Assembly: GCF_021347895.1 (NCBI RefSeq)
Contig: NC_067120.1
Location: 15,981,361-16,045,360 of the forward strand
Source of the DNA: Acanthochromis polyacanthus
Lineage: Eukaryota; Chordata; Actinopteri; Pomacentridae
Length of the DNA stretch: 64,000 nucleotides
Reading direction: 5' to 3'
Under the pieces are notes generated by a model that was not told the DNA's origin, made no database searches, and saw only the letters and a list, made by a program, of their open reading frames with translations. The translations under genes and the position numbers were made by a program. This document shows, one piece after another, positions 1 to 8,727 of the stretch (the stretch's first letter is position 1; each line of letters begins with the position of its first letter).

Positions 1-2
1 AC

Positions 3-3000
3 GCGTATAACCCAGACCTTCTCCGCGCTTGGAACGCAAACATGGACATCCAGTACGTCCTGGACGAGTACTGCTGTGCCATGTACATGATGTCGTACAT
101 CACCAAGCCGGAGCATGAGATGACCGAGATCCTGAACTCGGTCGTGAAGACCAGCAGAGAGTCTGCTTTCAACCAAAGTGAGGAAATGAGAAACATCATG
201 CAGGCCTATGCGAAGCACCGAGAGGTCAGCGCCCAGGAGGCAGTGGCTCGCACGTGCAGCTTGCCCCTGAAAAAGTGCTCGCGGTCTGTGATTTTCCTCT
301 CGACGGACGAGGAAGCCATGAAGATGAGTCTTCCTATGAGTCGCCTGAAGGACATGGCACCTGACTCTGAAGAGGTCTGGATGTTGGGGGTACCTGACAA
401 GTACCTGTTCAGACCAAAGACTCTCGAGTTTCAGGGGATGTGCCTGGCTGAGTTTGCATCAGACTATCGGGTAGTCTACGGCGAGCAAGCACAGGGCCCC
501 AGTGCCATTGCCCTTTTGTGTGACAAAGGACATATTGCCAAGAGGACAGCCGGAAAACCAGCAGTCGTTCGATATGCGCGCTTCTCTGAGACCAAGGCGC
601 CAGAGAAACATTTCAGACGACTGCTAAAGCTGTACCTCCCCCACCGATCTGACGACGAACTCAACGACGGGGGTCGCACCTCGTACGAAGAGTTTTACAA
701 ATCCCGACACGACGTCAAGGACATCGTTGAGCACAACAGGAAGCGATTCGAGGGACGAGGCGCAGGCATGGATAAGGCACTCCAGAACGTCCAGTTCGGT
801 CCGGTCCTCAACGCTTGGAACACCTTCGCACCCGAGGTTGAGGCGGAACGGCAGGAGTGTCTTGAGCTCCGTGAAAAGATCCCAGACGAGCAGGACGAAG
901 ACGCCGTGCCCGACTTTGAAGACCTGAATGTCGGTGAACCCGTTCCCCGAATCGAGGCGCCTCGGTTAAGTCCAGACTTTGTCCGCAAGATGTTTCAGAG
1001 TCTGAACGAGACCCAGGCGTGCGTCTTCTACGCTGTGCGCCAGTGGTGCCTTCGGCGTGTGTGGGGCCAAGATCCAGAACCGTTCCACTACTTTGTCTCT
1101 GGTGGAGCTGGTTGCGGTAAGTCCCACGTCATCAAGTGCATTCATGAGGAAGCAACGAGGATTCTGCGGCAGCTCCCGAGATTCCGGGACGCAGCTGACA
1201 TGTCCCAGCCCACTGTCCTTCTGACTGCCTTCACGGGCACGGCAGCCTTTAACATCGCGGGCAAAACGTTGCACTCTGTCCTTAAGCTTCCCAGGTCCCT
1301 GGAACCGCCGTACCAGGGCCTGGGCAATGCACTTGATGAACTTAGAGCAACTTTGTCTTCGGTGGAAATTCTCATCATCGATGAGATTTCCATGGTTTCC
1401 AAGAAGCTGTTTGCCTACGTCAACTGGCGATTCCAGCAGCTCAAAGGAAACCGAAGACCTTTTGGCGGCATTTCCGTTCTTGCAGTCGGCGACTTTTACC
1501 AGCTGCCGCCGCTGGGCAGGGCCAAGCCGCTCTGTGTCTACGAGGAGACAGAGTTCGATCTCTGGAGAGAGCGCTTCACCATGGTCAACCTCACTGAGAT
1601 CATGCGCCAGAAGGATGACCGAGCGTTCGCCGAACTCCTCAATCGACTGCGTGTCAAGCGCAAGCAAGATCCTCTGTGCGCTGCGGACAGAGGCTTGCTC
1701 ATGAGAGCCGTCTCTGATGGCAAAGATTGCCCGCCAGGAACGCTGCACGTCTTTGCCACCAACAAGCAGGTAGATGGTCACAACGCAGCCACCGTGGCCT
1801 CCCTGCTTAAAGGGGACGTCAAAATAGCGGCCGAGGACTACAGGAAGGATGTCGCTACCGGCAGGAAGGTGCCTGTGCCCAACATCAAAGGCACCAAGAG
1901 AGATTTGCCTGACAGCATAATGGCAGCTGAAGGAGCAAGAGTTATGCTGATCAGGAATCTCAACGTGGAGGATGGCCTTGTCAATGGAACCTTTGGGACC
2001 ATCTCCACCATTCTGCCTGACAGACGTGACCCTAAAGTCGTGAGCTTTCTTGGACTTAGACTGGATAATACCACAGCAGGACAGACTCTCCGCAAAAAGC
2101 TTCTGGGCCCCTCGGACGACTTGGTGTACGTCGAGAGATCCGAGGAGAGCATCGGTCGCAAGGGCGGAGTCGTGAGACGTCAGTTCCCCGTCAAGCTGGC
2201 CTTTGCGTGTACAGCCCACAAAGTTCAGGGAATGACGGTGACGTCGGCTGTCGTGAGCCTGAAACGCATGTTTCAGCCAGGCATGGCGTATGTGGCGCTT
2301 AGTCGCACCACTTCGCTTCAGGGTCTCACCATCACTGATTTTGATGAGACAAAAATCTATGCCGACCCTGCCATTACGACAGCTTTGGAAGACATGCGCA
2401 GCGCGAGTTTCCAGAGTGTTACTCCGCTGTTGCACCGCTTCAACCGGACGGAGCGACCAGACGCAGAGGTGACAATCGTCCATCATAACACCCAAGGGCT
2501 TCCATCTCACATGGTGGACCTGAAGTTGCATCACGAACTCAGGTTGGCAGATGTGCTTTGTCTCACCGAGACACATCTGTCAGGGTCCTCTGTATCCTCG
2601 TCCTTTGATCTGGAGGGATACACTGTGTTTCACCGCAGCAGACAGGCGTGTTACACCACGTGCAGGGACATGGCGTCAAAGGCCGGGGGTGGAGTTGCCG
2701 TGTACTGCAGGAGCGCTCTGATGGCGGAGGCGCCGAGCTGCATGGGACGTGTCACAGATCTGGAATGTCTGGTCGTGAAGGTTGAGGTCCCAGTCAAAGT
2801 GCTAATAGCAACTGTGTATAGACCTCCAGATTTTGGTTTGCAAAAGTTTCTGCCAAACCTCAACGCTCTCTTGGACACATTGGAACTGTTGGATCACCAC
2901 CCTATTGTTGTTTGTGGTGACTTCAACGAAGACCTCCTTTCGAGAGGCAAAAAAAGCATAAGAGATGCACTTCTGTCCAGAGGCTACAACCAATTGATCA

Positions 3001-3134
3001 CAGAGTCTACCACAGACAAGAACACTGTGATTGATCACATTTACATTTCCCAACCTGAGAAATGTGTTCAGTCAGGTGTTCTCCAAACGTATTATAGCTA
3101 TCACAGCCCGGTCTATTGCATTTTGACTGGCTAA
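3..3134 (+). CDS. Helentron (rolling-circle transposon) Rep/PIF1-helicase/endonuclease protein, 5'-partial
   Basis: Replication protein of a Helentron-type Helitron. The frame is open from base 3, so the N-terminal zinc-finger and HUH part lies outside the window. Numbering residues from the Met at 42, the Rep tyrosine motif is at residues 10-22 (tyrosines 10, 15, 19; Lys22), where the nicked strand is normally bound. The PIF1-like superfamily 1 helicase follows: Walker A GGAGCGKS at 354-361, Walker B IIDEIS at 445-450, GDFYQLPP at 483-490, TAHKVQG at 724-730 and VALSR at 751-755. From about residue 810 there is an endonuclease/exonuclease/phosphatase fold like the APE-type endonuclease of non-LTR retrotransposons: TETHL 842-846, GDFNED 959-964, IDHIYI 997-1002 and SYHSPV 1019-1024. 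A C-terminal endonuclease is a known Helentron trait in fish. There is no internal stop or frameshift over 1,043 codons, which suggests a young or recently active copy. Activity is not proven because the start is unseen. Confidence 0.93.
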   Translation, partial: AYNPDLLRAWNANMDIQYVLDEYCCAMYMMSYITKPEHEMTEILNSVVKTSRESAFNQSEEMRNIMQAYAKHREVSAQEAVARTCSLPLKKCSRSVIFLSTDEEAMKMSLPMSRLKDMAPDSEEVWMLGVPDKYLFRPKTLEFQGMCLAEFASDYRVVYGEQAQGPSAIALLCDKGHIAKRTAGKPAVVRYARFSETKAPEKHFRRLLKLYLPHRSDDELNDGGRTSYEEFYKSRHDVKDIVEHNRKRFEGRGAGMDKALQNVQFGPVLNAWNTFAPEVEAERQECLELREKIPDEQDEDAVPDFEDLNVGEPVPRIEAPRLSPDFVRKMFQSLNETQACVFYAVRQWCLRRVWGQDPEPFHYFVSGGAGCGKSHVIKCIHEEATRILRQLPRFRDAADMSQPTVLLTAFTGTAAFNIAGKTLHSVLKLPRSLEPPYQGLGNALDELRATLSSVEILIIDEISMVSKKLFAYVNWRFQQLKGNRRPFGGISVLAVGDFYQLPPLGRAKPLCVYEETEFDLWRERFTMVNLTEIMRQKDDRAFAELLNRLRVKRKQDPLCAADRGLLMRAVSDGKDCPPGTLHVFATNKQVDGHNAATVASLLKGDVKIAAEDYRKDVATGRKVPVPNIKGTKRDLPDSIMAAEGARVMLIRNLNVEDGLVNGTFGTISTILPDRRDPKVVSFLGLRLDNTTAGQTLRKKLLGPSDDLVYVERSEESIGRKGGVVRRQFPVKLAFACTAHKVQGMTVTSAVVSLKRMFQPGMAYVALSRTTSLQGLTITDFDETKIYADPAITTALEDMRSASFQSVTPLLHRFNRTERPDAEVTIVHHNTQGLPSHMVDLKLHHELRLADVLCLTETHLSGSSVSSSFDLEGYTVFHRSRQACYTTCRDMASKAGGGVAVYCRSALMAEAPSCMGRVTDLECLVVKVEVPVKVLIATVYRPPDFGLQKFLPNLNALLDTLELLDHHPIVVCGDFNEDLLSRGKKSIRDALLSRGYNQLITESTTDKNTVIDHIYISQPEKCVQSGVLQTYYSYHSPVYCILTG

Positions 3135-3158
3135 AGCCTCACCAGCCAACACTGATTT

Positions 3159-3185
3159 TGTGTCACACACTCACTTTGTGACACA
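3159..3185 (+). repeat. Small hairpin downstream of the Helentron stop codon
   Basis: An inverted repeat TGTGTCACA / TGTGACACA (9-bp perfect arms, 9-nt loop) begins 25 bases after the stop codon. Rolling-circle transposons carry short hairpins near their 3' end, so this may belong to the element terminus. The exact terminus was not located. Confidence 0.6.
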
Positions 3186-3215
3186 TCAGCGTGTTGTGCT
3201 GTCCGATTTTACAGT

Positions 3216-3242
3216 TGTGTCACACGTTTTTCATGTGGCACA
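3216..3242 (+). repeat. Second copy of the TGTGTCACA hairpin
   Basis: The same motif recurs 57 bases downstream as TGTGTCACA / TGTGGCACA, with one G-T wobble in the stem and a 9-nt loop. Two hairpins of the same sequence in a row suggest a sub-terminal structure of the Helentron rather than chance. Confidence 0.5.
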
Positions 3243-3291
3243 TTGTTCTGCTGTGTTTTGTTCTTGCTCTGATTTGTTCTTTGAGTTCCAG

Positions 3292-3409
3292 GCCTGAGGG
3301 GGTCCAGGAGGTGCAGTGGTGAGATCAGACGTCCTCCCACAAGTCCCCTCCTCTCGGACGCCCAGTCCTTTTGGAAGTCTTCTACAGCCTCCCCATAGGC
3401 ATGTCTCAG
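3292..3409 (+). other. Candidate exon 1 of a compact three-exon cassette
   Basis: A GC-rich block in AT-rich DNA. It is bounded by a plausible acceptor (T-rich stretch then TTCCAG at 3286-3291) and a strong donor CAG|GTAGG at 3409/3410. In the frame that continues into the next exon, an ATG at 3401 begins the last three codons (ATG TCT CAG). An in-frame TGA lies at 3320-3322. The exon could be 5' untranslated sequence plus start codon, or an internal exon of something longer. Confidence 0.4.
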
Positions 3410-3781
3410 GTAGGAACAAGTGTTCAATAGATATTCGTTCTAATCGTGCACATTAATTTACTTAATTGTTGAAAAATGTCAAACTAATTGATTTTAATTT
3501 GCCACTCTTGATTGTTCACCTTTTAGAATTTGGACTTGGCTTCCTGTGGTCCAGGGAGCGGGGTGTGTAGTGTGCAGTGTCGGCCGACGGCCTGTATAGG
3601 TCCGGTAACGGCTGCAGCTTCACATCTGCTTCCACGACCTGCTACGACGGGACATGCCTCAGGTAAAAACCGCAGTACAGATTTGCACTTGTTTCACATT
3701 TCAATTTCCCCAGTTAATTTTGATCTTTTAACACCCACAGACAACACAGAAGACCTCCAGAAGGCTGAAAGAAAAGGCTGA
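3401..3781 (+). CDS. Unrecognised small spliced gene model (three exons, 61 codons)
   Basis: Joining 3401-3409, 3527-3662 and 3741-3781 gives one uninterrupted frame: ATG TCT CAG, then 45 open codons, then a split codon and 12 codons to TGA at 3779-3781. Splice signals are good: CAG|GTAGG with TTTTAG (3521-3526), and CAG|GTAAA (3663) with CCCACAG (3734-3740). Introns are short (117 and 78 bp), as in fish. The middle exon is rich in Cys, Gly and Pro (for example CGPGSGVCSVQC); the tail is charged (EDLQKAERKG). No known domain was recognised. It starts about 270 bp after the Helentron stop codon in the same orientation, so it could be a gene fragment carried by the Helentron, a host gene end, or a non-coding RNA with a chance frame. 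Agreement of frame across three exons plus a polyadenylation signal is the main support. Confidence 0.35.
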
Positions 3782-3789
3782 ATGTTGTA

Positions 3790-3795
3790 AATAAA
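3790..3795 (+). terminator. Polyadenylation signal AATAAA
   Basis: A canonical AATAAA lies nine bases after the TGA that ends the spliced frame at 3781. A T-rich and GT-containing stretch follows. It fits as the 3' end of the three-exon cassette. Confidence 0.45.
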
Positions 3796-3815
3796 AAATG
3801 TATAGTATATGAAAA

Positions 3816-4845
3816 TATTTCAAGTCTGAAGTGTCTTCTTTGGTTGCTATAATAGTACTACATGTACAGTATTTTGTATTGCATTGTTACATTGGTCCTT
3901 CTCTCTATGTATATGGGTCATTCCAGAATTGGAGGACAATTTAGGCATCCTAACCTTTGAAAAATCTCATATTTTTCTGTCATATATTTAAGAAAACCAG
4001 ATAGCAAGCCATCAAATAATGTGATTCGGCCAGCTCAGGCATTAAAGTTACACTTTTTATGAAATGTTTTATTTGATGTGCGCCATGCATAGTACAATCC
4101 TGTTATGAATACTCAGGAACCTGAAAAAGTATATTTTTTTCAAAAATGTTTAATAAATCCTTTACCATTAAGTAAAGAAGGCCACATGCACATTGGATAA
4201 TCAATTAATTTCAGTTAAGACTTGACCTCGATTAATTTAAACAACTTTTGAACTCTGGCATGCCCAACTTTTCAGTATTTGCTTGTTTTTTTTAATTAAA
4301 TTGCAAATATTTGCTCAAATCTATTTCAAATTAAATCATTCAAACCACTAAAAGTACAATAGGTCAAACCCTCATGAGTTTCGGAAAATCATTTAAGATT
4401 ATTTTGATAAAAATTATTTGGTAACGGTTGAAATTAGAGTAACAGGTTGAATGGATCCATTACTTCTTATTATAGATCATAACATAAATTTGACAAATAC
4501 TCAGGACCACAGGAATGTTGTTTCATAACATCTTATGCTGTGTATTAACCTGCAATGCCTATCATTCAATTTCTTGCATATTTCAAATATTAGGTTTTGG
4601 GGCTTTCTCTTTCATATAGGTGTAACTATAACAAGCTGGAATGTATGATATGAACATATTTTCAATAAAGGATCAGTGAGTAGGAATGATACATCATGTC
4701 ACTAAGACCACAACTGGACCTGATCAAATATTCAATAGTCAAACATGAAAAACAGTAGTACTGTAGGCAGACATCTATAAAAATGAATGAGGATGTCAAA
4801 AGTAGTCATGAACTGATCAATGTCATAGAAAGCTGATGTCCAGGT
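3816..4845. other. AT-rich stretch without a recognised gene
   Basis: About 1 kb of AT-rich DNA with no long frame, no clear splice structure and no repeat that I recognise. It lies between the Helentron/cassette and the minus-strand remnant and may be transposon interior or spacer. Confidence 0.5.
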
Positions 4846-5016
4846 TTAAATTCCGTGGCTGGCCAGAGCATCCCACACCTCTCTTGCAATGGCCATATGA
4901 CGTGACGTAACATTCTCTGGAGGACGAATGAGGGACATCACATCCTCAAAGGGATACCAATGAAGATCATCCCTCAATGGCCAGAAGAAACGATTTTCCC
5001 CCACTCTGCATACATT
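4846..5016 (-). pseudogene. Unrecognised protein-coding remnant or terminal exon
   Basis: On the minus strand, 56 sense codons run from 5016 down to a TAA at 4848-4846. The composition looks protein-like: GENRFFWPLRDDLHWYPFED, then an IRPPENVTSRHM stretch and EVWDALASHG at the end. There is no initiating Met at its beginning, and an in-frame TGA lies just upstream (5019-5017). A weak acceptor (TATGCAG) overlaps the upstream edge. It could be a last exon or a decayed fragment of a transposon protein. I do not recognise the family; the order Trp-Pro-Leu-Arg-Asp-Asp then His-Trp-Tyr-Pro is what a profile search should test. Confidence 0.35.
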
Positions 5017-5056
5017 TCACCTGGTAGTGGTGCGACAGACCGGAAAACATCAGGTA

Positions 5057-5621
5057 TGTTACGTCCCTAGTCTAGGGGAAACATGAACGCAACATGATAA
5101 TGCTCTGGACTCAGCCACCCCCAATGAAGCCAGCCTGGAAAAATTCTCAAAAGGTGCACAAAAGGTTTATTCTTTAAACAAAACAAACAAAGGTAACTTA
5201 AAACTCCCAGTAACATAAAAATTCTAATTTTATAAAGCAAACTATAAACTGGGGTTTCCCGAATAAACAATTAACAAACTTAGTCACTAACAGGTCTTTG
5301 GGCTTCCTGCCCCTACCACAGGATCAGTCTCCAACTATCACATGAACACACAGAGCTGACAACAGACTGCTTCATCGAGGGTGGCCGGATCAGGAGAGAG
5401 TGAGCAGGTTGCAGCAGCTGGTTTTTGTAGCCTCCAGGCAGACTCTCAGGTGGCAGCAATCCTCCCAGCAGCCCAATCAGCCTCAGCACCAGGAACTAGT
5501 CACAGCTACTGACTCTGCTGGACAGCCACACCCACTCACACGCACACACACACACAGGAGGAGGAGAGGAGACCAAGTTTCTCAACATGAACACTGCACA
5601 AAATGACCCAGGGTCATCACA
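5057..5621 (-). mobile_element. Solo LTR of an LTR retrotransposon (probably Ty3/Gypsy-like), minus orientation
   Basis: A 565-bp block begins TGTGATGACC and ends GGGACGTAACA when read on the minus strand, giving the TG...CA ends of an LTR. It is flanked by a short direct repeat, GTA (5054-5056 and 5622-5624). Read in its own direction it has a TATA-like CTACAAAAA at 5430-5422 and an AATAAA signal at 5171-5166, in the order expected for U3-R-U5. Removing it rejoins an otherwise normal minisatellite monomer (GACCGGAAAA... to ...AACCTCTCAGC), so the insertion boundaries are well fixed. No internal retrotransposon genes are present, so it is a solo LTR. The superfamily is inferred from general appearance only. 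Confidence 0.7.
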
Positions 5622-5868
5622 GTAAACCTCTCAGCTTCACACATCCTGAGGAGTGACTTCAATCCAAATTTTGACCAGGTGAGATCCTCCTGTCTCTGCC
5701 TTTCAAAATAAAAGCACAGCACAATTTTAAAATAAAAGCCTGCGACGGACCGGAAAATGCCAGTTAAACCTCTCAGCTTCACACAGCGTTTAGAATAAAT
5801 ACGCCGCTCCGGACATGCACCCATCCCGAGCCCCTCCCACGATTTCCGCACCAGCGGGAATTGTCTAG
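5622..5868. mobile_element. 3' end of a Helitron-like non-autonomous element (truncated copy A)
   Basis: The block holds a little over one minisatellite monomer and then the shared terminal block (GCTCCGGACATGCACCCATC, then a C-rich stretch). It ends in a hairpin ATTTCCGC-acca-GCGGGAAT (5842-5861) and CTAG at 5865-5868. The same terminal block recurs at 7714-7717 and 9539-9542. A hairpin followed by CTRR is the 3' hallmark of Helitrons. Confidence 0.5.
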
Positions 5869-5887
5869 TTAGGGGCTCGGGCTTCGA

Positions 5888-5956
5888 CACGAGCCACTCT
5901 CCTCTCCATTGCAAAGCAATGGGAGGAGAGTGGCTCGTGGCGAAGCCACGAGCCAC
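5888..5956. repeat. Overlapping palindromes at the head of unit B
   Basis: Arms 5888-5912 and 5916-5939 pair over about 24 bp with a 3-nt loop and one 1-nt bulge. The right arm overlaps a second, perfect hairpin, GTGGCTCGTGGC-gaa-GCCACGAGCCAC (5930-5956). The two hairpins exclude each other, giving a bistable cruciform-prone structure. Confidence 0.75.
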
Positions 5957-6860
5957 TATTGTTCTCCTGTGGCGTTTATTATTATTCCGTTTTATTCTTA
6001 ACGTTTCCGCCGTTTTTCGGTCGCTAACTAGTCCTAGGCCTTTGAGAAAACCAAAATAAATTATATATCAAAACGTGCGGCTTCTTCGGGAATCGCGGGC
6101 TATGACTTTACTAAGAAATTCGTCATTTTATCGCAGAATTATTCGCAAAAAACTGCGAAAAAAATCCCATAGAAATGAATGGGGACCGAAAAAAAATCGG
6201 CTTGAAAAATCCACTGTTTTCCAAACGCCACTGCCTCGCCATACGTTCACCTAGAAACTTCATTTAACCATCAAAACGTAGTGATTTTTCTTGTCTTCGC
6301 AGGAATGTATTTTATGTCTGGCTGAGATTTACAGTTTTTGATCAGTGAGTCCTCAAAAAAGTGAAAATTCTCAAAATCTGCTCTGGTTAGAGTGCGGCAT
6401 GTCAGTTGGTAGAGTGGAGGAGAGGAGAAAAATCCGCCTGAAAATTTCACGAACGAATCGCCCTCACGACCACACCATAAGAGATAGGACAATGAAATTT
6501 GGTCAGATTGTAAACAAATTTCCTGGGATTCAAATGAATCCAAGTTTGAAGACCTAGCTCTTTCTGAAGTGAAATGGCAGGCAGCAGTTTAGACCAAAGT
6601 CGCACCGTTCTCTCCATAAGAACCAATGTAAACTGAATCATCTGCCTCATGGAGGGACAGTGTTTTTTAAATCGCTGTAACTCGGTCATTTCTCACAATA
6701 TCTGGAAAATAATTACATTTATGGAAAGCCACAGCCCTCCTCTCGCTCACGGTCATGTCGGTTTTCAGCTAGCATTCACGGTTAGCCCACAATTAGCGCC
6801 AGAACGAGACGTTGCGCGCTGCTGCTGAGAAGCACTTTTCTGCTGTCTGTGGCAGGCACC

Positions 6861-6884
6861 GTTGCTATGGGGGCCCATAGCAAC
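6861..6884. repeat. Palindrome GTTGCTATGGG-gg-CCCATAGCAAC (unit B)
   Basis: Perfect 11-bp arms with a 2-nt centre. An identical copy is at 8591-8614 in unit C. A GC-rich island within the AT-rich element body. Confidence 0.85.
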
Positions 6885-6997
6885 CGCCCTTACACACGCG
6901 CAGGCATGGTCTCACGCACACACACAGACTCATTGGTGTGCCACACCCACCATCACACCCAATACTTCCACAGGAGCTGCATTTCAGCCTGAAAATC

Positions 6998-7650
6998 AGT
7001 TCAACCTCTCAGCTTCACACAGCCTTTAGAGCAGGGGTGTCAAACTCAGTTCCAACACACCTGATTCAAATGATCAGGCTCGTTATCAGGCTTCTGCTGT
7101 GCTTGATGATGAGCTGATTATTTGAATCAGGTGTGTTGGAAGAGGGAAACATCTAGAACATAGAGGATAGTGGACCTCCAGGAACTGAGTTTGACACCTC
7201 TGCTTTAGAGTAACTCCAATCCAAATTTTGACCAGGTGAGATCTTCCTGTCTCTTCTTTTCAAAATAAAAGCACAGCACAATTTCAAAATAAAAGCCTGC
7301 GATGAACCGGAAAACGGAAGTTAAACCTCTCAGCTTCACACAGCCTTTAGAGTAACTCCAATCATAACTTTGACCAGGTGAGATCTTCCTGTCATTGTCT
7401 TTCAAAATAAAAGCACAGCACAATTTCACAATAAAAGCCTGCGACAGGCTGGCAACGCCAGTTCAACCACTCAGCTTCACACAGCCTTTAGAGTAACTCC
7501 AATCTAAATTTTGACCAGGTCTGATCTTCTTGTCTCTTCCTCTCAAAATAAAAGCACAGCACAATTTGCCTGTTAGACTTCTCAGCTTCACACAGCCTTT
7601 ACAGTAACTCCAATCCAAATTTTGACCAGGTGAGATCTTCTTGCCTCTCG
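6998..7650. repeat. Minisatellite array of about 140-bp monomers, unit B
   Basis: Repeated monomers beginning near AACCTCTCAGCTTCACACAG, running through a TTTGACCAGGTGAGATCTTC segment and a CAAAATAAAAGCACAGCACA segment, then GCCTGCGAC. About four and a half copies, the first interrupted by the miniature element at 7032-7202 and the last two shortened. Copies differ from one another by a few bases and small deletions. Confidence 0.85.
7032..7202. mobile_element. hAT-like miniature inverted-repeat element, unit B copy
   Basis: A 171-bp element with near-complete inverted-repeat ends, CAGGGGTGTCAAACTCAGTT at the left and the complementary end ...GAGTTTGACACCTCTG at the right. It has an internal inverted repeat around CACACCTGATTCAAATGATC. 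It is flanked by a perfect 8-bp duplication CTTTAGAG (7024-7031, 7203-7210). An 8-bp duplication and CAGGGGTGTC ends are typical of hAT-superfamily elements. No transposase is encoded. Confidence 0.85.
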
Positions 7651-8590
7651 TGCGCTGCTCCGGACATGCACACACCCCGAGCCCCTCCCACGATTTCCGC
7701 GAGCGGGAATTGTCTAGTATTTTATTAATCACGTTTCCGCCGTTTTTCGATTCGCTTCTCCTCCTAGGGCTTTGAGAAAATCAAAGCAAATTATATATCA
7801 AAACGTGCGGCTTCATCGGGAATAGTGTGCTATGACTTTTCTAAGACATTCGTCATTTTTTCGCAGAATTATTCGCAAAAAACTGCGAAAAAAGTCCCAT
7901 AGAAAATGAATGGGGAGTGAAAAAATTCGGCTCAAAAAATCCACTTTTTTCCAAACGCCACTGCTTCGCCATACGGTCACCTAGAAACTTCATTTAACCA
8001 TCAAACCGCAGTGATGTTTCTTGTCTTCGCAGGAATGTATTTTATGTCAGGCTGAGATTTATAGTTTTTCGTCAGTGAGTCCTCAAAAAAGTGAAAATTC
8101 TCAAAATCTGCTCTGGTTAGAGTGCGGCATGCCAGTTGGTAGAGTGGAGGAGAGGAGAAAAATCCGCCTGAAAATTTCACGATCGCATCGCCCTCACGAC
8201 CAAACGATAAATGTTAGGAGAATGAAATTTGGTCAGATTGTAGACAATTTTCCTGGGATTCAAATGAATCCAAGTTTGAAGACCTAGCTCTTTCTGAAGG
8301 GAAATGGCAGGCAGCAGTTTAGACCAAAGTCGCACCGTTCTCCCCATAAGAACCAATGTAAACTGAATCATCTGGCTCATGGAGGGACAGTGTTTTTTAA
8401 ATCGCTGTAACTCGGTCATTTCTCTCAATATTTGGAAAATAATCATATCTATGGATAGCCACAGCCTTCCTCTCGCTCACGGTCATTTTAGTTTTCAGCT
8501 CGCATTAACGGTTCGCCCACAATTAGCGCCAGAACGAGACGTTGCGCGGTGCTGCTGAGAAGCACTTTTCTGCTGTCTGTGGCAGGCACC

Positions 8591-8614
8591 GTTGCTATGG
8601 GGGCCCATAGCAAC
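8591..8614. repeat. Palindrome GTTGCTATGGG-gg-CCCATAGCAAC (unit C)
   Basis: Identical to the palindrome at 6861-6884, unchanged although the surrounding sequence of the two units differs at scattered bases. Confidence 0.85.
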
Positions 8615-8727
8615 CGCCCTTACACACGCGCAGGCATGCTCGCACGCACACACACAGACTCATTGGTGTGCCACACCCACCTTCACACCCAATACCTCCA
8701 CAGGAGCTGCATTTCAGCCTGAAAATC

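Larger units (their letters stand above)
5869..7717. mobile_element. Helitron-like tandem unit B with internal minisatellite
   Basis: This 1,849-bp unit begins directly after the CTAG of copy A and ends in its own hairpin ATTTCCGC-ga-GCGGGAAT (7693-7710) plus CTAG (7714-7717). In order it has a palindromic head (5888-5956), a body of about 1 kb that unit C repeats almost base for base (from ACGTTTCCGCCG at 6000), a small palindrome at 6861-6884, about four and a half minisatellite monomers, and a 171-bp miniature element at 7032-7202. Central minisatellites with a 3' hairpin are known in Helentron-associated non-autonomous elements. It carries no protein gene; short frames at 6345 and elsewhere match unit C only because the DNA is duplicated. 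Confidence 0.5.

Noticed and set aside
966..2576. 536-codon minus-strand open frame
   Set aside because: It lies exactly antisense to the Helentron helicase, has no recognisable domain, and is a codon-bias shadow of the real gene.
6345..8287. Matching short frames at 6345-6557 and 8021-8287 that look like a conserved protein
   Set aside because: The similarity is simply that of the duplicated transposon DNA; both strands are equally open and no start, domain or splice context supports coding.
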